From assembly GCA_028871575.1 (NCBI GenBank), contig JAGWMW010000009.1, positions 1 to 34,114 of the forward strand: 34,114 nucleotides of DNA. The letters are read 5' to 3'. Each line of letters begins with the position of its first letter. The first letter of the stretch is position 1. The position numbers were made by a program, and so were the translations under genes. Source of the stretch: Burkholderiales bacterium. Its GTDB lineage: Bacteria; Pseudomonadota; Gammaproteobacteria; Burkholderiales; Burkholderiaceae_C. This document shows, piece by piece, positions 30,788 through 34,114 of this stretch. The notes beneath the pieces were generated by a model. It had not been told where the DNA came from, did no database searches, and saw nothing but the letters and a program-made list of their open reading frames with translations.

Positions 30788-32287
30788 TCATGCCGAGTGC
30801 GCGGCCACGCGGCGCCGCAGCAGCGGGCCCATCGCGTACAGCACCCCCCCCGCGGCCACGCCGATCGCCGCGAGCAGGGCGAAGAACCGGGTGTGCGCCA
30901 GCGTGCCGTAGAAGCTGCCCAGGTAGCCGCTCATGTAGCCGCCGATGAAGTTGGCCAGGAACCACAGCCCCATCATCATCGAGACGATGCGCAGCGGCGC
31001 CACCTTGGTCACGAAGGACAGGCCCACCGGCGAGAGGTAGAGCTCGCCGGTGGTGAAGATGGCGGTGGAGGCCAGCAGCCACAGGATGCTGCGCTTGTCG
31101 CCCGGGGCCAGGCCGCTGGCCGCGGCGATCATCACCGCGAAGCCCAGGCCCAGCAGCACGCAGCCCAGGGCCATCTTGGTCAGGCTGCCGGGCTCGCGCC
31201 CGCGCCGGGCCTGGCGCGCCCAGACCGCGTTCAGCAGCGGCACGAACAGCGCGATCATGAAGGGGTTGAAGGCCTGGTACCAGGTCGAGGGCAGGGTGAA
31301 GCCGAACACGCTGGGCCAGGCCGTGCGCTGGTCGGCCCAGATCTGCATCGTGTTGCCCTGCTGCTCGTAGACGGCCCAGAAGGCGGCCGTGACCAGGCAG
31401 GCCAGCGCCAGCGCCACCACGCGCGGCCGCTCGTCGGCGGGCAGCCGCACGATCCAGGCCAGGCCCGCGCCCAGCCCGGCCAGGGCCAGCGCCAGCGCCA
31501 GAGGCCGCGGCAGCGTCAGCATCGCCAGCAGCGCCAGCACCACCAGCGGCATGCCCGCCAGGTAGGCCAGCACGCCCAGGCCGGGCGCCGTGCGCGAGTC
31601 CGTGGGCGGCGCCTCCTGCGGCAGCCGGTGCTGGTTGAACACGTAGAACAGCAGGCCCAGCAGCATGCCCACGCCGGCGGCGCCGAAGCCCCAGTGCCAG
31701 CCCAGGGTCTGGCCCAGCGTGCCGCAGATCAGCGGCGCAATGAAGGCGCCCAGGTTGATGCCGACGTAGAAGACCGAGAAGGCGCGGTCGCGCCGCGGGT
31801 CGCCGGGCGCATACAGGCCCCCGACCTGGGTCGACACGTTGGGCTTGAAGCAGCCGTTGCCCAGGATCAGCACCATCAGCGCGACGAAGAACAGGTGCTC
31901 CGAGGCCATCAGGAAGTGCCCGATCGCCATCAGCACCCCGCCCAGCACCACGGCGCGGCGGCGCCCGATCAGGCGGTCGGCCAGCAGGCCGCCGAACAGC
32001 GGCGAGAGGTACACGAAGCCGGTGTAGAGCCCGTAGACCTGCGAGGACAGCGCCTGCGTCGAGAGCGGGCCGAAGGCGGTCTCGAGCGCCCGGCGCAGGG
32101 TGGCGTAGCCCCAGACGCCGGCGCCGCCGTCGGGGCGCACGAACAGGTGCTGGATCATGTAGAGCACCAGCAGCGCGCGCATGCCGTAGTAGCTCATGCG
32201 CTCCCACATCTCGGCCACGAAGAGCACGACGAGGCCGCGCGGGTGGCCGAGCCAGGTGGGCTCGGCCGTCGAAGGAGGGGTGGACAT
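30788..32287 (-). CDS. POT/PTR-family peptide MFS transporter
   Basis: 499 aa, 12 to 14 membrane segments. The POT signature ExxERxxYYG appears at EMWERMSYYG near residues 26-35, where the Glu/Arg residues couple proton and peptide transport. The FYxxINxG motif is present as VFYVGINLGAF, and GNGCFKPNVSTQVG follows the usual POT pattern. These proteins import di- and tripeptides with protons through the inner membrane. It lies 40 bp beyond the cbbR stop, same strand, with no functional link to carbon fixation. Confidence 0.94.
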   Translation of the reverse strand: MSTPPSTAEPTWLGHPRGLVVLFVAEMWERMSYYGMRALLVLYMIQHLFVRPDGGAGVWGYATLRRALETAFGPLSTQALSSQVYGLYTGFVYLSPLFGGLLADRLIGRRRAVVLGGVLMAIGHFLMASEHLFFVALMVLILGNGCFKPNVSTQVGGLYAPGDPRRDRAFSVFYVGINLGAFIAPLICGTLGQTLGWHWGFGAAGVGMLLGLLFYVFNQHRLPQEAPPTDSRTAPGLGVLAYLAGMPLVVLALLAMLTLPRPLALALALAGLGAGLAWIVRLPADERPRVVALALACLVTAAFWAVYEQQGNTMQIWADQRTAWPSVFGFTLPSTWYQAFNPFMIALFVPLLNAVWARQARRGREPGSLTKMALGCVLLGLGFAVMIAAASGLAPGDKRSILWLLASTAIFTTGELYLSPVGLSFVTKVAPLRIVSMMMGLWFLANFIGGYMSGYLGSFYGTLAHTRFFALLAAIGVAAGGVLYAMGPLLRRRVAAHSA

Positions 32288-32327
32288 CGGTGAGGGCGGA
32301 TCGAGCAGGCCGAAACCCGAAACGGTA

Positions 32328-34114
<1,787 letters not shown>

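Overview
The window is about 34 kb of very GC-rich DNA, densely coding. Nearly every real gene has strong G/C bias at third codon positions, which also creates many long antisense shadow ORFs. The gene content suggests an autotrophy-capable betaproteobacterium of the order Burkholderiales, in the neighbourhood of Rubrivivax, Leptothrix or Ideonella. The evidence is a form IC-like RuBisCO large subunit behind a divergent cbbR, hisE, a small membrane protein, a HIT gene and tatABC in a row, and a bifunctional acetyl-CoA hydrolase/GNAT protein. The species is inference; no rRNA gene is present.

Layout. Positions 1-2446 hold two divergent RNA helicases: a SUV3-like helicase cut by the left edge, and dbpA. 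Positions 2552-5680 encode a giant class III nucleotide cyclase-ATPase-TPR protein. Positions 5861-7585 are a three-gene cluster of unknown function (93-aa basic protein, Asp-box beta-propeller protein, 72-aa membrane protein). Positions 7713-11534 encode the most unusual protein here: an N-terminal ferredoxin-like module, a DyP-type haem peroxidase and a divergent cytochrome P450 in one 1273-aa chain. A B12-type radical SAM protein (11543-13492, minus) converges on it with an 8-bp gap. A cyclic-nucleotide-gated patatin phospholipase and a CoA hydrolase/acetyltransferase follow (13591-17420).

Positions 17427-22158 hold a hairpin and repeat junction, a DUF1345 membrane protein and a CoxE-like VWA protein on the minus strand, a dienelactone hydrolase on the plus strand, and an exported phosphoesterase on the minus strand. 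Positions 22384-25520 form a gluconate-type locus: a LacI-family repressor divergent from gluconokinase and an MFS transporter, with two identical 12-bp operator candidates between them. Positions 25544-30697 are a tight minus-strand run reading pdeM, DUF815 ATPase, Nudix, hisI, hisE, membrane protein, HIT, tatA, tatB, tatC. Positions 30788-34114 hold a POT-family peptide transporter, cbbR and the start of cbbL.

How the genes may work together. The gluconate locus, the Tat genes and the cbbR-cbbL pair are conventional units. The stretch 2552-17420 is the novel part. It combines a cyclase-like regulator, a cyclic-nucleotide-binding lipase, a peroxidase-P450 fusion whose P450 half looks adapted to a reductase-free reaction, a radical SAM enzyme and a CoA transferase. 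An oxidised-lipid pathway under second-messenger control would fit these parts, but that is a hypothesis; only the proximity and the domain signatures are seen directly.
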